A DNA stretch of 64,000 bases from Paraburkholderia sp. (lineage in GTDB: Bacteria; Pseudomonadota; Gammaproteobacteria; Burkholderiales; Burkholderiaceae), in NCBI RefSeq assembly GCF_028283785.1, contig NZ_JAPWKB010000019.1, positions 1,012,001 to 1,076,000 on the forward strand, in the 5' to 3' direction. Numbering within the stretch: position 1 is the stretch's first letter; each line of letters starts with the position of its first letter. Both the position numbers and the translations under genes were made by a program. Positions 25,912 to 35,129 of the stretch are shown piece after piece. Below the pieces are notes generated by a model that worked only from the letters and a program-made list of their open reading frames with translations, ran no database searches and had not been told where the DNA came from.

Positions 25912-27351
25912 TTACGTGTCGTACGGCGTGCGAGGGCGGTTCGGATTGATCGGCGGCGCAGCTGGCGCGGCGTCGCTGTTTTGTGCCGGAGCCGCAGGCT
26001 GTACGCCGGGACCGGACGGATTGGCGTTGCCCGCGCCTTCAACCGCGCTTTCAGGCGACCCGTCGATCGCTCCTTCAGACGCCACTTCACCCATTGCGCC
26101 TCCCGTCGCGTCCGACAGCGTTTCTGTCTGCTGCATCTCGTGCGCGGGCGGCGCCACCGGTTGCTGGCCGGCATAGGGGTTGACGCCATACGGCACATAA
26201 CCGCCATGCACGAACGGGCCTGCAGGTGACGCCGCGTGCTGGGGATTCAGGCCGTGCATATCGTTCGCGTGGTTCGCATCGTCGGACTCGTCGCTGTCCG
26301 GGTCGGCATGATCCTGACGCGGATTGAACAGCGGATGCGCGGCTGCCTCGGCGGCCGTCAACACCGGCGATACGCAGCAGTCGAGCGGTTCCAGCAGCGC
26401 CAGCCAGTCATCCAGCGTCTGATTGCCGAACAGTTCGGTCAATTCCAGCGTCAACGCCTTCGCGTCCGGGCCGCCGATTGCCTGACCGAGACTCCAGTGC
26501 CGCACCGCCCATTCGGGCCGATCCAGCGCCATGCACAACGTTTCCCAGAATTTGTGTTCGAGCGCGCCGAGCGCGAGCCAGCGGCCATCGAGCGTTTCGT
26601 ACAGGTTGTAGCAGGGCACGCCGCCGTTCAGCAGCCCGCTGCCGGCCGGTGGCGCGTTACCGTCGTTCAGCACGCCGATCTGCGCGACCAGATTGTGAGC
26701 GTGCGTGACATGCGCCATCGAGACATCCACGAAGCGTCCTTCGCCGCCGCGCGCAACCTGCCACAGTGCCGCGAGAATCTGCGTGACGGCCGCGAGCGCG
26801 CCGCCGAGCAGGTCGGCAATCTGGAAGTTGGGGAGAATCGGCGCGCCGTCGCGGCTCGACAACTGGTCGAGCACGCCCGCGTACGCGATGTAGTTCAGGT
26901 CGTGACCGGCTTGTTGCGCGTACGGGCCTTCGGTGCCGTAGCCGGTGATCGCGCAATAGACGAGCTTCGGATTGGCCTCGCGCAAGGTCTCGTAATCGCA
27001 ACCGAGCCGCGTCATCACGCCCGGCCGGAAGCTTTCGATCAGCACGTCCGCCTCACGCGCGAGCGCACGCAACACCGTGCGTCCCGCTTCGGATTTCAGG
27101 TCGAGCCGCGTTTCACGCTTGCCGCGATTGACGATCCGGTAGAACGCACCGGGCCGTCCGGCCACCCGGTCCGCCGACGACTGCATCATCGTGCGGGTCG
27201 GGTCGCCGGCGCCCGGCGCTTCGATTTTCAGCACTTCGGCGCCGAGTTCCGCGAGCCTTAGCGCGGCCACCGGGCCGGGCAACAGACGCGTCAGATCGAG
27301 CACGCGCAAACCTTGCAAGGGCAGGGATGTTTGAACCGTCGACAATGCCAA
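25912..27351 (-). CDS. CaiB/BaiF family CoA-transferase with a low-complexity C-terminal extension
   Basis: A 479-aa protein. Residues 1-345 are a family III CoA-transferase / alpha-methylacyl-CoA racemase domain: LRVLDLTRLLPGPVAALRLA, VNRGKRETRLDLK, ADVLIESFRPGVMTRLG, and GHDLNYIAYAG with the catalytic Asp151. The other 134 residues (346-479) are a disordered tail rich in Asp, Pro, Ala, Gly and Gln with no family counterpart. The substrate cannot be inferred; racemase and transferase members are hard to separate by eye. It lies 42 bases downstream of the ABC-F gene on the same strand. Confidence 0.85.
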   Translation of the reverse strand: MALSTVQTSLPLQGLRVLDLTRLLPGPVAALRLAELGAEVLKIEAPGAGDPTRTMMQSSADRVAGRPGAFYRIVNRGKRETRLDLKSEAGRTVLRALAREADVLIESFRPGVMTRLGCDYETLREANPKLVYCAITGYGTEGPYAQQAGHDLNYIAYAGVLDQLSSRDGAPILPNFQIADLLGGALAAVTQILAALWQVARGGEGRFVDVSMAHVTHAHNLVAQIGVLNDGNAPPAGSGLLNGGVPCYNLYETLDGRWLALGALEHKFWETLCMALDRPEWAVRHWSLGQAIGGPDAKALTLELTELFGNQTLDDWLALLEPLDCCVSPVLTAAEAAAHPLFNPRQDHADPDSDESDDANHANDMHGLNPQHAASPAGPFVHGGYVPYGVNPYAGQQPVAPPAHEMQQTETLSDATGGAMGEVASEGAIDGSPESAVEGAGNANPSGPGVQPAAPAQNSDAAPAAPPINPNRPRTPYDT

Positions 27352-27393
27352 CCTCTGGTCGATGCGGGCGCGGCGAAAAAACTGAAGCTGCCG

Positions 27394-29346
27394 CTAACCG
27401 ATTTGTTCGAGTTCCTCGTGCTTGTCGAGCCATTCGGCTTCGAGTGCTTCGAGGCGCGCATTCACCTCGGCCTGACGACGGATCGCGTCGGTCAGCCGGG
27501 CCTTCTGTGCGACATCGTAACTGGCCGGGTCGGCGACGATCGCATCGAGCGTCGCTTTTTCGGCATTCAGCGTGTCCATCTCCTTTTCGATCTTCTGGAT
27601 GCGGTTCTGCAACGGCTTCTTCAGTTGCGAGAGCTTCTGCCGCGTTTCCGCGTCCTGACGGCGCTGTCCCTTGCGATTCTGCCCGTTGTCGCCGTCGGCG
27701 GCGTCCGCATTCGACCCGCCGCCGTTACCGTTGCCCGCTTTCAGCGCGGCGCGCTGTTCGGCGGCATGTTGCAGCAGCCAGTCGCGGTAGTCGTCGAGAT
27801 CGCCGTCGAACGGATGCAGCCGGTGCTTTGCAACCAGCATGAACTGATCCGTGGTGGCGCGCAGCAGATGCCGGTCGTGCGACACGAGGATCAGCGTGCC
27901 TTCGAACTGCGCGAGCGCCATCGTCAGCGCGTGACGCGTTTCGAGATCCAGGTGATTGGTCGGTTCGTCGAGCAGCAGCAGATTCGGCTTTTGCCAGATG
28001 ATCAGCGCGAGCGCGAGACGGGCTTTTTCGCCGCCGGAGAACGGCGCGATTTTCGCGGTCGCCATCTCGCCGGAGAAGTTGAAGCCGCCGAGAAAGTCGC
28101 GCAGTTCCTGTTCGCGCGTGTCCGGCGCGAGCCGCGCCAGATGCTGCAACGGGGAATCGTCGGGACGCAGCGTTTCCAGTTGATGCTGCGCGAAATAGCC
28201 GATCCGCAAGCCTTTGCCTTCGCGCACGTGACCACCGAGCGGATCGAGCGTGGTGGCGAGCGTCTTGATCAGCGTGGATTTGCCCTGGCCGTTTGCGCCG
28301 AGCAGGCCGATGCGCTGACCGTTCTGGATAGACAGCGTGACCTGCTCGACAATCGGAATCTCGGTGTTGTCTTCCGTGCGATAGCCGCAGCGCACGCCTT
28401 CCATCACCAGCATCGGATTGGGCGCGGAATCGGGCGTGCGGAATTCGAACGTGAACGGCGAGGCCGCATGCGCGGGCGCGATCAGCTCCATCTTTTCGAG
28501 CGCCTTCACGCGGCTCTGCGCCTGGCGCGCCTTGGTGGCCTGCGCCTTGAAGCGGTTGATGTAGCTTTGCAGATGCTCGACCGTGCGCTGCTGCTTCACA
28601 TACGCGCTTTGTTGCAGCGCGAGTTGCTGCGCGCGCAGGATTTCGAACTGCGTGTAGTTGCCGCCGTAACGTTTGATCTGCTGATGTTCGAGATGCAGCG
28701 TGACGTTACAGATTGCATCGAGGAATTCGCGGTCGTGCGAAATCACGACCACGGTGCCCGGATAGCGCTTCAGCCAGTCTTCGAGCCAGACGATCGCGTC
28801 GAGATCCAGGTGATTGGTCGGTTCGTCGAGCAGCAGCAGGTCGGAGCGGCACATCAGCGCCTGCGCGAGGTTCAGGCGCATCCGCCAGCCGCCCGAGAAG
28901 CTGCTGACCGGCTCGCGGGTCTGTTCCATCGTGAAGCCCAGACCGAGCAGCAACGCTTCGGCGCGTGCGGGCGCGGTGTAGCCGTCGGCGTCGGCGAATG
29001 CGGCGTGCGCCTCGCCTTCCGCCGCACCGTCGTGCGCGGCCGACGCGCGGGCGATCTCCGCTTCGATGGTGCGCAGCGCGGCGTCGCCGTCGAGCGTGTA
29101 CGCGAGCGCGGTTTTATCTGCGGCGGGCGTTTCCTGCGCGACGTGTGCGATCTGCCACGACGGCGGCAACGAGAAATCGCCGCCGTCGGCATGCAATTCG
29201 CCGAGCAGCACCGAAAACAGCGTGGACTTGCCCGCGCCGTTCGCACCGACGAGCCCGGCTTTTTCGCCGGGGTTCAGCGTGAACGTCGTGTTGTCGAAAA
29301 GCGGCTTCGTGCCGCGCGCGAGACTGAACTGGTTAAAGCGGATCAC
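27394..29346 (-). CDS. ABC-F family ATPase, YheS type
   Basis: A 650-aa cytoplasmic twin-ATPase protein without membrane segments. It has two ABC domains, each with Walker A (GANGAGKST near residue 34; GANGQGKST in the second), the SFSGGWRMRL or FSGGEKARLAL signature, and LLLLDEPTNHLDL. A linker of ABC-F type (P-site tRNA interaction motif region) lies between them. A Gly/Asn-rich spacer and a C-terminal coiled coil (about 590-645) follow. The closest relative I recognise is E. coli YheS, a ribosome-associated translation factor. Uup is the main alternative, but the opening sequence favours YheS. Confidence 0.92.
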   Translation of the reverse strand: MIRFNQFSLARGTKPLFDNTTFTLNPGEKAGLVGANGAGKSTLFSVLLGELHADGGDFSLPPSWQIAHVAQETPAADKTALAYTLDGDAALRTIEAEIARASAAHDGAAEGEAHAAFADADGYTAPARAEALLLGLGFTMEQTREPVSSFSGGWRMRLNLAQALMCRSDLLLLDEPTNHLDLDAIVWLEDWLKRYPGTVVVISHDREFLDAICNVTLHLEHQQIKRYGGNYTQFEILRAQQLALQQSAYVKQQRTVEHLQSYINRFKAQATKARQAQSRVKALEKMELIAPAHAASPFTFEFRTPDSAPNPMLVMEGVRCGYRTEDNTEIPIVEQVTLSIQNGQRIGLLGANGQGKSTLIKTLATTLDPLGGHVREGKGLRIGYFAQHQLETLRPDDSPLQHLARLAPDTREQELRDFLGGFNFSGEMATAKIAPFSGGEKARLALALIIWQKPNLLLLDEPTNHLDLETRHALTMALAQFEGTLILVSHDRHLLRATTDQFMLVAKHRLHPFDGDLDDYRDWLLQHAAEQRAALKAGNGNGGGSNADAADGDNGQNRKGQRRQDAETRQKLSQLKKPLQNRIQKIEKEMDTLNAEKATLDAIVADPASYDVAQKARLTDAIRRQAEVNARLEALEAEWLDKHEELEQIG

Positions 29347-29470
29347 AGTGACGCCGGTTGGAGAAAAACGCTATTTTAGACCGGCCCGCCCGATGCGCGG
29401 CATCGGCCATTCGGCCGACTGTTCACACGGGCCATTTCGCTTAGACTGACGGCTTTCGGGAGAGACGCTT

Positions 29471-29959
29471 ATGACATCTGCAACCTCGGTGTATTCGTTC
29501 ACGGCGCGCACGCTGGGCGGCGAGGAAATCAGTCTGGAACGCTACAAGGGCCGGGTGCTGCTTATCGTGAACACCGCCAGCGAATGCGGATTCACGCCGC
29601 AATACGCAGGCTTGCAGAAGCTGCACGACGCTTACGCGGCGCGCGGTCTCGACGTGCTCGGGTTTCCGTGCAACCAGTTCGGCAAGCAGGAACCGGGCGA
29701 CGCGACGCAGATCGGCAGTTTCTGCGAAAAGAATTACGGCGTGTCGTTTCCGATGTTCGACAAGATCGACGTGAACGGCGCGAACGCGCATCCGCTGTAT
29801 CGCTATCTGACGGGCGAAGCGCCGGGTGTGCTCGGGATCGAAGCGATCAAATGGAATTTCACCAAGTTTCTGGTGAATCGCGATGGCGAGGTGATCAAGC
29901 GCTACGCGCCGCTGACCAAGCCCGACGCAATCGTCGGCGATATCGAAAAGCTGCTGTAA
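29471..29959 (+). CDS. Glutathione peroxidase family protein
   Basis: A 162-aa thiol peroxidase of the BtuE/GPx family. The active-site residues are present: Cys39 in NTASECGFT (cysteine in place of selenocysteine), Gln73 in FGKQEPG, and Trp128/Asn129 in IKWNFTKFLV. Such bacterial enzymes usually reduce hydroperoxides with thioredoxin or glutathione. There is no signal peptide, so it is cytoplasmic. The gene is divergent from the ABC-F gene and converges with cls. Ribosome-site-like GGGAGAG lies a few bases before the ATG at 29471. Confidence 0.92.
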   Translation: MTSATSVYSFTARTLGGEEISLERYKGRVLLIVNTASECGFTPQYAGLQKLHDAYAARGLDVLGFPCNQFGKQEPGDATQIGSFCEKNYGVSFPMFDKIDVNGANAHPLYRYLTGEAPGVLGIEAIKWNFTKFLVNRDGEVIKRYAPLTKPDAIVGDIEKLL

Positions 29960-30007
29960 CCGGCGCGAACGGCTGCGCTGCGGTGCCGGGAAGGTTCCGG
30001 CTGCGCG

Positions 30008-31447
30008 TCACAGCACCGGCGCGAACAGCCGCGCAACGTGCATCGCCACGCGGCGCAGCGCCGGCGCCTTGCGATACTCGTTGCGGTCTATCTCGAACGA
30101 ATCGGCAAAGTCGCGCAGCAGCATCGCTTCGACTTCGGCGGCGAAGCCGGTGTCCACGGTCAGCACGGTCACTTCGAAGTTGAGCCGGAACGACCGGTTG
30201 TCGAGATTCGCGCTACCCACGGCAGCCGCGACGTCGTCGATCAGCACCACCTTTTGATGCAGGAAGCCCGGGCGGTAACGAAACACGCGGATTCCCGCGC
30301 GCACGGAATCGTATGCATACACTTTCGACGCCTCGAACACCACGAGGTGATCGCGCCGGCTGGGAATCAGGATGCGTACGTCCACGCCGCGCAACACGGC
30401 AAGGCGCAGCGCGGCGAACACGGCTTCGTCGGGAATCAGATAGGGCGTCGTGATCCAGACGCGCCGATGCGCGGCATTGATCGCCTCGACGAAGAACAGC
30501 GAGCAGGTTTCCTGCTTGTCGGCGGGACCGGTCGGGATCACCAGGCAGTGCATGCCTTCGTCGTTGCCGTCGAACGGCGGCGTGTCGAGTGGCGGAAGTT
30601 GCTGGGTCGCCCAATGCCAGTCTTCGGTGAAGACGAACTGGATGCTGGCCACCGCCGGGCCGCGCACTTCGATATGCGTATCGCGCCACGGCGACAGCGG
30701 CGGCTTGCTGCCCAGGTATTCGACGCCGACGTTATGACCGCCGACGAACGCACGCACGCCGTCCACCGAGACGATCTTGCGGTGATTGCGGAAGTTCAGC
30801 TGAAAGCGGTTGACGAAGCGCCGGTTGGTTGCGAACGGATGCGTTTCCACGCCCGCCGCGCGCAACGCGGCCACATAACGATGCGGCAGATCAAAACTGC
30901 CGATGCTGTCGTACAGGAAATACACCCGCACGCCTTGTTGCGCTTTTTCGATCAGCAGGTCTTTCAGCATCTCGCCGAGCGCATCGTCGCGCACGATAAA
31001 GAACTGCACGATCACATAGTGTTCGGCATGCTCGATTGCGTCGAAGATCGCGGCGAAGGTGGCTTCGCCGTTGACCAGCGTGCGGACCTGATTGCCCGGC
31101 AGGAACGGCATGCCGCCCAGCCGGGTCAGCGAATTGACGAAGCGGGCGCCGAGCGCGTGGGTGGGCGTGCCGCGCGATGAATCCAGCACGTCCCACTCGG
31201 GCGGATGCGTGCGGGTGCGCATCAGTTCGTTGTCGAGGCGACGCGCGTCCGCGTAACCGGCGAACTTGCTGCGCCCGAGGAACAGATACGGCACGAGCGT
31301 GAAGTAGGGCATCGCGACCAGCGACACGGCCCACGCGATCGCGCCTTGCGAGGTGCGCGTGTTGAGAATGGCGTGGCACGCCGCGACGACGCCGAGCACA
31401 TGTGCGAGCGCCACCAGCGTGCCGATGTGAAGCAAATCGAATTGCAT
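30008..31447 (-). CDS. cls: Cardiolipin synthase
   Basis: Inner-membrane phospholipase D-superfamily enzyme that condenses phosphatidylglycerol to cardiolipin. The 479-aa protein has two N-terminal hydrophobic segments (about residues 8-26 and 37-57) and two HKD motifs: His222/Lys224/Asp229 in NHRKIVSVD, and His397/Lys399/Asp404 in LHQKVVLID. The length matches ClsA-type enzymes. It sits alone on the minus strand with about 240 bases to prmB, a region in which I see no gene. Confidence 0.94.
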   Translation of the reverse strand: MQFDLLHIGTLVALAHVLGVVAACHAILNTRTSQGAIAWAVSLVAMPYFTLVPYLFLGRSKFAGYADARRLDNELMRTRTHPPEWDVLDSSRGTPTHALGARFVNSLTRLGGMPFLPGNQVRTLVNGEATFAAIFDAIEHAEHYVIVQFFIVRDDALGEMLKDLLIEKAQQGVRVYFLYDSIGSFDLPHRYVAALRAAGVETHPFATNRRFVNRFQLNFRNHRKIVSVDGVRAFVGGHNVGVEYLGSKPPLSPWRDTHIEVRGPAVASIQFVFTEDWHWATQQLPPLDTPPFDGNDEGMHCLVIPTGPADKQETCSLFFVEAINAAHRRVWITTPYLIPDEAVFAALRLAVLRGVDVRILIPSRRDHLVVFEASKVYAYDSVRAGIRVFRYRPGFLHQKVVLIDDVAAAVGSANLDNRSFRLNFEVTVLTVDTGFAAEVEAMLLRDFADSFEIDRNEYRKAPALRRVAMHVARLFAPVL

Positions 31448-31690
31448 AACGGATGCGCAGGATTCACGAAATGCCTGCCGGCGCGCCGGATCGGGCTGGA
31501 CCGGGCGGCTGGCAGGTTGACCGCGCTCATCTTACCGAAGCCTTCCGTGTTGCGGTCGGCTTCGTCGGTGGGAATGAACGTCGCGCGGATGGCGGCGAGG
31601 TTCGGTGCCGCCGTTCAGTGAGGAAACGGCGGCGGGGTTGCTGCGTGTTTTGCCGCGTGTCGGCTGCGGGCTGTAGCTTCGGCCCGGCGT

Positions 31691-32575
31691 TCAGGACGGC
31701 AGGTCAGCGGCCTGGATCAGGAACACGTTGTCGTCGCCGGCACTGGTGGACAGCCACACGAGATCGAGGCCGCCGAAGGCTGCCTCGACATGCGCGCGTT
31801 CGTTGCCGATCTCGACCACCAGCACGCCTTCGTCGGTCAGCCAGTTGCGGGCTTCGGCGATGATCCGGCGCACGATGTCCATGCCGTCGGCTCCGCCTGC
31901 CAGCGCCATTTCCGGCTCGTGACGATATTCGGCGGGCAGCGCCTGCATCGAATCGGCGTTGACGTACGGCGGATTGGTGATGATCACGTCGTAGCGGCGC
32001 TCGGGCAGCGGCGCGTACAGATCGCCTTCGAACAGCGCGATGCGCTCGTCGAGCTTGTAGTCGTCGACGTTGCGGGTGGCGACTTCGAGCGCCGGCGCGG
32101 ACAGGTCCACCGCGTCGATATCCGCGTTCGGAAACGCGTGCGCGGCGAGGATCGCGAGGCAGCCCGAGCCCGTGCACAGTTCGAGCACGGCGCCGACCTG
32201 TTCCGGATCTTCGACATACGGTTGCAGGCCATCCTGCAACAGTTCGCCGATAAACGAACGCGGTACGATCACGCGTTGATCGACGAAGAAACGGTAGCCG
32301 TGCATCCACGCTTCCTGCGTGATGTACGCAGCGGGCAGGCGATCCGTCGCCCGGCGTTCGATCACGTTCAGCACGGCGTCGATCTCGGCCGGCGCGAGGC
32401 GCGCGTCGAGGAACGGTTCGAGCATATCGAGCGGCAGATGCAGCGTGTGCAGCACCAGATACGCGGCTTCGTCGTAAGCGTTGGCGGAGACATGACCGAA
32501 GGACAGATCGGCTTGGGTGAAACGCGTCACTGCAAAACGCAGCAGGTCGCGGACGGTGGAAAACGGAAGCGTCAT
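31691..32575 (-). CDS. prmB: Ribosomal protein L3 glutamine N5-methyltransferase
   Basis: S-adenosylmethionine-dependent methyltransferase of 294 aa. The SAM loop LELCTGSGCLAILAA and the catalytic NPPY (residues 201-204) are intact. The N-terminal helical domain (LLRFAVTRFTQADLSFGHV) is PrmB-like, separating it from the release-factor enzyme PrmC. It starts 17 bases after the dapE stop and is probably co-transcribed with it. The frame stays open further upstream, but the ATG at 32575 (MTLPFSTVRDLL) gives the family length. Confidence 0.93.
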   Translation of the reverse strand: MTLPFSTVRDLLRFAVTRFTQADLSFGHVSANAYDEAAYLVLHTLHLPLDMLEPFLDARLAPAEIDAVLNVIERRATDRLPAAYITQEAWMHGYRFFVDQRVIVPRSFIGELLQDGLQPYVEDPEQVGAVLELCTGSGCLAILAAHAFPNADIDAVDLSAPALEVATRNVDDYKLDERIALFEGDLYAPLPERRYDVIITNPPYVNADSMQALPAEYRHEPEMALAGGADGMDIVRRIIAEARNWLTDEGVLVVEIGNERAHVEAAFGGLDLVWLSTSAGDDNVFLIQAADLPS

Positions 32576-32592
32576 CGCTGATAAATCCTCGG

Positions 32593-33732
32593 TCAGGCGA
32601 CCAGTTGTTCGAGCACGCGGCGATACACGTTCTTCAGCGGCTCGATATGGGCGAGCTCGATATGCTCGTCGATTTTGTGAATGCTGGCGTTCAGCGGGCC
32701 GAACTCGACCACCTGTTCGCAGATGCGCGCAATAAAGCGGCCGTCCGACGTGCCGCCCGTGGTGGACAGTTCCGTCGTGACGCCGGTTTCGTCCTTGATG
32801 GCTTTGGCGAGCGCGTTCGACAGATCGCCGCGCGGCGTCAGGAACGGCAGGCCGCTGACACTCCAGGCGAGGTCGTATTCGAGGCCGTGTTTGTCGAGGA
32901 TCGCGTGCACGCGCGCCTGCAAGCCTTCCACGGTGCTCGCGGTCGAAAAACGGAAGTTGAACAGCACGTCGGCGTGACCCGGAATCACGTTGGATGCGCC
33001 GGTGCCGCTGTGGATATTCGACACCTGCCACGTGGTGGGCGGGAAATAGTCGTTGCCTTCGTCCCAGTGCTCGGCCACCAGTTCGGCCAGCGCGGGCGCG
33101 AGCAGATGCACCGGGTTTTTAGCCAGATGCGGATAGGCGATATGACCTTGCACGCCCTTGACGACCAGCTTGCCGGACATCGAGCCGCGACGGCCGTTCT
33201 TGACCGTGTCGCCGAGTTCCGTACTGGAAGTGGGTTCGCCGACGATGCAGTAATCGAGCCGTTCGCCACGCGCCTGCAGCGCTTCGACTACCTTGACGGT
33301 GCCGTCGGTGGCGGGGCCTTCTTCGTCGCTGGTGATCAGGAACGCGATCGAGCCGCGGTGCGCCGGATGCGCCGCGACGAATTCCTCGCTGGCCACCACG
33401 AAACCCGCGATCGACGTCTTCATGTCGGCCGCGCCGCGTCCGTACAGCTTGCCGTCACGATGCGTCGGCTCGAACGGCGCCGACGCCCATTGTTCGAGCG
33501 GGCCGGTCGGCACGACGTCGGTGTGGCCCGCGAACACGAGCAGCTTGCCGTTCGTGCCGTCGACGCCGCGTTTGATCGCCCACAGGTTCGTGACGCCGTT
33601 CGATTCGATCGTTTCGGATTCGAAGCCGAGTGCGCCCAGGCGTTCGATCAGAAGGCGCTGGCAATGCTGGTCGTCGGGCGTGACGGACGCACGCGCGATC
33701 AGTTGTTCGGTGAGGGCGAGGGTGCCGGACAT
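32593..33732 (-). CDS. dapE: Succinyl-diaminopimelate desuccinylase
   Basis: Zinc enzyme of the succinylase branch of lysine/DAP synthesis; it removes succinate to give LL-diaminopimelate. The 379-aa protein has the metal and catalytic residues of the M20 family: His70 and Asp72 in FAGHTDVVP, Asp103 in GRGAADMK, and the acidic pair in TSDEEGP (137-138). It is separated from the upstream dapC-dapD-yffB genes by a strong terminator, so it probably has its own promoter or depends on read-through. ATG at 33732. Confidence 0.95.
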   Translation of the reverse strand: MSGTLALTEQLIARASVTPDDQHCQRLLIERLGALGFESETIESNGVTNLWAIKRGVDGTNGKLLVFAGHTDVVPTGPLEQWASAPFEPTHRDGKLYGRGAADMKTSIAGFVVASEEFVAAHPAHRGSIAFLITSDEEGPATDGTVKVVEALQARGERLDYCIVGEPTSSTELGDTVKNGRRGSMSGKLVVKGVQGHIAYPHLAKNPVHLLAPALAELVAEHWDEGNDYFPPTTWQVSNIHSGTGASNVIPGHADVLFNFRFSTASTVEGLQARVHAILDKHGLEYDLAWSVSGLPFLTPRGDLSNALAKAIKDETGVTTELSTTGGTSDGRFIARICEQVVEFGPLNASIHKIDEHIELAHIEPLKNVYRRVLEQLVA

Positions 33733-33759
33733 GGATTCAGTGCAAGCCACTTGAAGATG

Positions 33760-33797
33760 AAAAAAAGCCGGCGAACAGGTGACTCACCTTCGCCGGC
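33760..33797 (-). terminator. Strong intrinsic terminator between yffB and dapE
   Basis: On the minus strand, a GC-rich stem (GCCGGCGAA at 33797-33789 pairing with TTCGCCGGC at 33775-33767, extended inward by GGTGA/TCACC) is followed by seven T residues. It splits the dap cluster into dapC-dapD-yffB and dapE-prmB. Confidence 0.9.
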
Positions 33798-33869
33798 AAC
33801 AGCGTGTGCGCGCGCGGTTGTCGTGTGAAAACACGGGCGCCGCGCGCGACTGCGTTCGTACAAACGCGT

Positions 33870-34235
33870 TCAGGCAAACAGGGTCTCGTACTGCTCCGCG
33901 TTGAAGCCGAGCGTCTTGACCTTGCCATTGACGACCACCACCGGCCGCTTGATCACGGACGGCTTGTGGATCATCAGCGCGATTGCGCCGGACGGCGTGT
34001 CGGCCGCGGCTTTCATCGCGTCGGACAGCGCGCGCCACGTCGTACCGCGACGGTTCAGCAGCGAGTCGAGCGGCACGTCCTTCAGCCAGTCCTGCACGAG
34101 CGGTTCGGTCACGCCGGCTTTCTTGATGTCGTGAAACTCGAAATCGACGCCGTGTTCTTCGAGCCACACCCGCGCTTTCTTCACGGTGTCGCAGTTCGGA
34201 ATCCCGTAGACGACGGTCTTCGTGGCGTTCGCCAT
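33870..34235 (-). CDS. ArsC/Spx-family reductase-like protein (YffB type)
   Basis: A 121-aa thioredoxin-fold protein of the ArsC/Spx/YffB family. VVYGIPNCDTVKKARVWLEEHG contains the single conserved cysteine of the family (quoted key part IPNCDTVKKA), and the C-terminus has the cis-proline region IKRPVVVVNGKVKTLGF. It lacks the full arsenate-reductase arginine set by eye, so YffB-like is more likely than true ArsC. The start codon overlaps the dapD stop by one base (TGATG), so the two are translationally coupled. This dap-linked position is common in beta- and gamma-proteobacteria, but the function is unknown. Confidence 0.88.
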   Translation of the reverse strand: MANATKTVVYGIPNCDTVKKARVWLEEHGVDFEFHDIKKAGVTEPLVQDWLKDVPLDSLLNRRGTTWRALSDAMKAAADTPSGAIALMIHKPSVIKRPVVVVNGKVKTLGFNAEQYETLFA

Positions 34236-35062
34236 CAGTCGCCTCGCAGCAATTCGTTCAGGCCGACCTTGGCGCGCGTCTTTGCGTCGACCTTCTTGAC
34301 GATGACCGCGCAGTACAGGCTGTGCGAGCCGTCTTTCGACGGCAGGTTGCCCGCGACCACCACCGAGCCGGCCGGAATGCGGCCGTACGTGACTTCGCCG
34401 GTTTCGCGATCGTAAATCTTGGTGCTCTGGCCGAGGTACACGCCCATCGAGATCACCGAGTTTTCTTCGACGATCACGCCTTCGACGACTTCCGAGCGCG
34501 CGCCGATGAAGCAGTTGTCTTCGATGATGACGGGGTTTGCCTGCAGCGGTTCCAGCACGCCGCCGATGCCCACGCCGCCCGACAGGTGGACGTTCTTGCC
34601 GATCTGCGCGCACGAGCCGACGGTGGCCCACGTGTCGACCATCGTGCCTTCGTCGACGTAAGCGCCGATGTTGGTGTACGACGGCATCAGCACGACGTTC
34701 TTGCCGATGAACGAGCCGCGGCGCGCGATGGCCGGCGGCACGACGCGGAAGCCGCCTGCGGCGAAGTCTTCAGCGGTGTAGTTCGCGAACTTCGACGGTA
34801 CCTTGTCGTAGAACTGCGAGTAGCCGCCGGCGGGCATCGGCGCGTTGTCTTCCAGGCGGAACGACAGCAGCACGGCCTTCTTCACCCATTGATTGACGAT
34901 CCATTCGCCGTCTTTCTTCTCGGCGCAGCGCAGCGCGCCCTTGTCGAGGTTTTCGATGACGTGGGCGACGGCTTCGCGGATGTCGGCCGGTGCGGCTTTC
35001 GGCGACAGTTCGGCACGGTTTTCCCAGGCGGTATCGATGATCTGCTGAAGTTGTTGCGACAT
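34235..35062 (-). CDS. dapD: Tetrahydrodipicolinate N-succinyltransferase
   Basis: Left-handed beta-helix acyltransferase of 275 aa that succinylates tetrahydrodipicolinate in the DAP/lysine pathway. Hexapeptide repeats are visible (SYTNIGAYVDEGTMVDTWAT in one 20-residue stretch, then VHLSGGVGIGGVLEPLQANP). The C-terminal GVYLGQSTKIYDRETGEV and the catalytic-domain N-terminal helix are normal. Length matches E. coli (274 aa). It lies between dapC, 67 bases upstream, and the overlapping yffB-like gene. Confidence 0.97.
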   Translation of the reverse strand: MSQQLQQIIDTAWENRAELSPKAAPADIREAVAHVIENLDKGALRCAEKKDGEWIVNQWVKKAVLLSFRLEDNAPMPAGGYSQFYDKVPSKFANYTAEDFAAGGFRVVPPAIARRGSFIGKNVVLMPSYTNIGAYVDEGTMVDTWATVGSCAQIGKNVHLSGGVGIGGVLEPLQANPVIIEDNCFIGARSEVVEGVIVEENSVISMGVYLGQSTKIYDRETGEVTYGRIPAGSVVVAGNLPSKDGSHSLYCAVIVKKVDAKTRAKVGLNELLRGD

Positions 35063-35129
35063 ATTCGTGTGGTGAAGTTGAAGTCTGAAGATGGAGGGGC
35101 GACGCGTGTCAGCGGCGTATCAACTGACG

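Noticed and set aside
33870..34235. True arsenate reductase ArsC
   Set aside because: Belongs to the broader ArsC/Spx/YffB family; it is coupled to dapD and no ars genes are nearby, so arsenic detoxification is unsupported.
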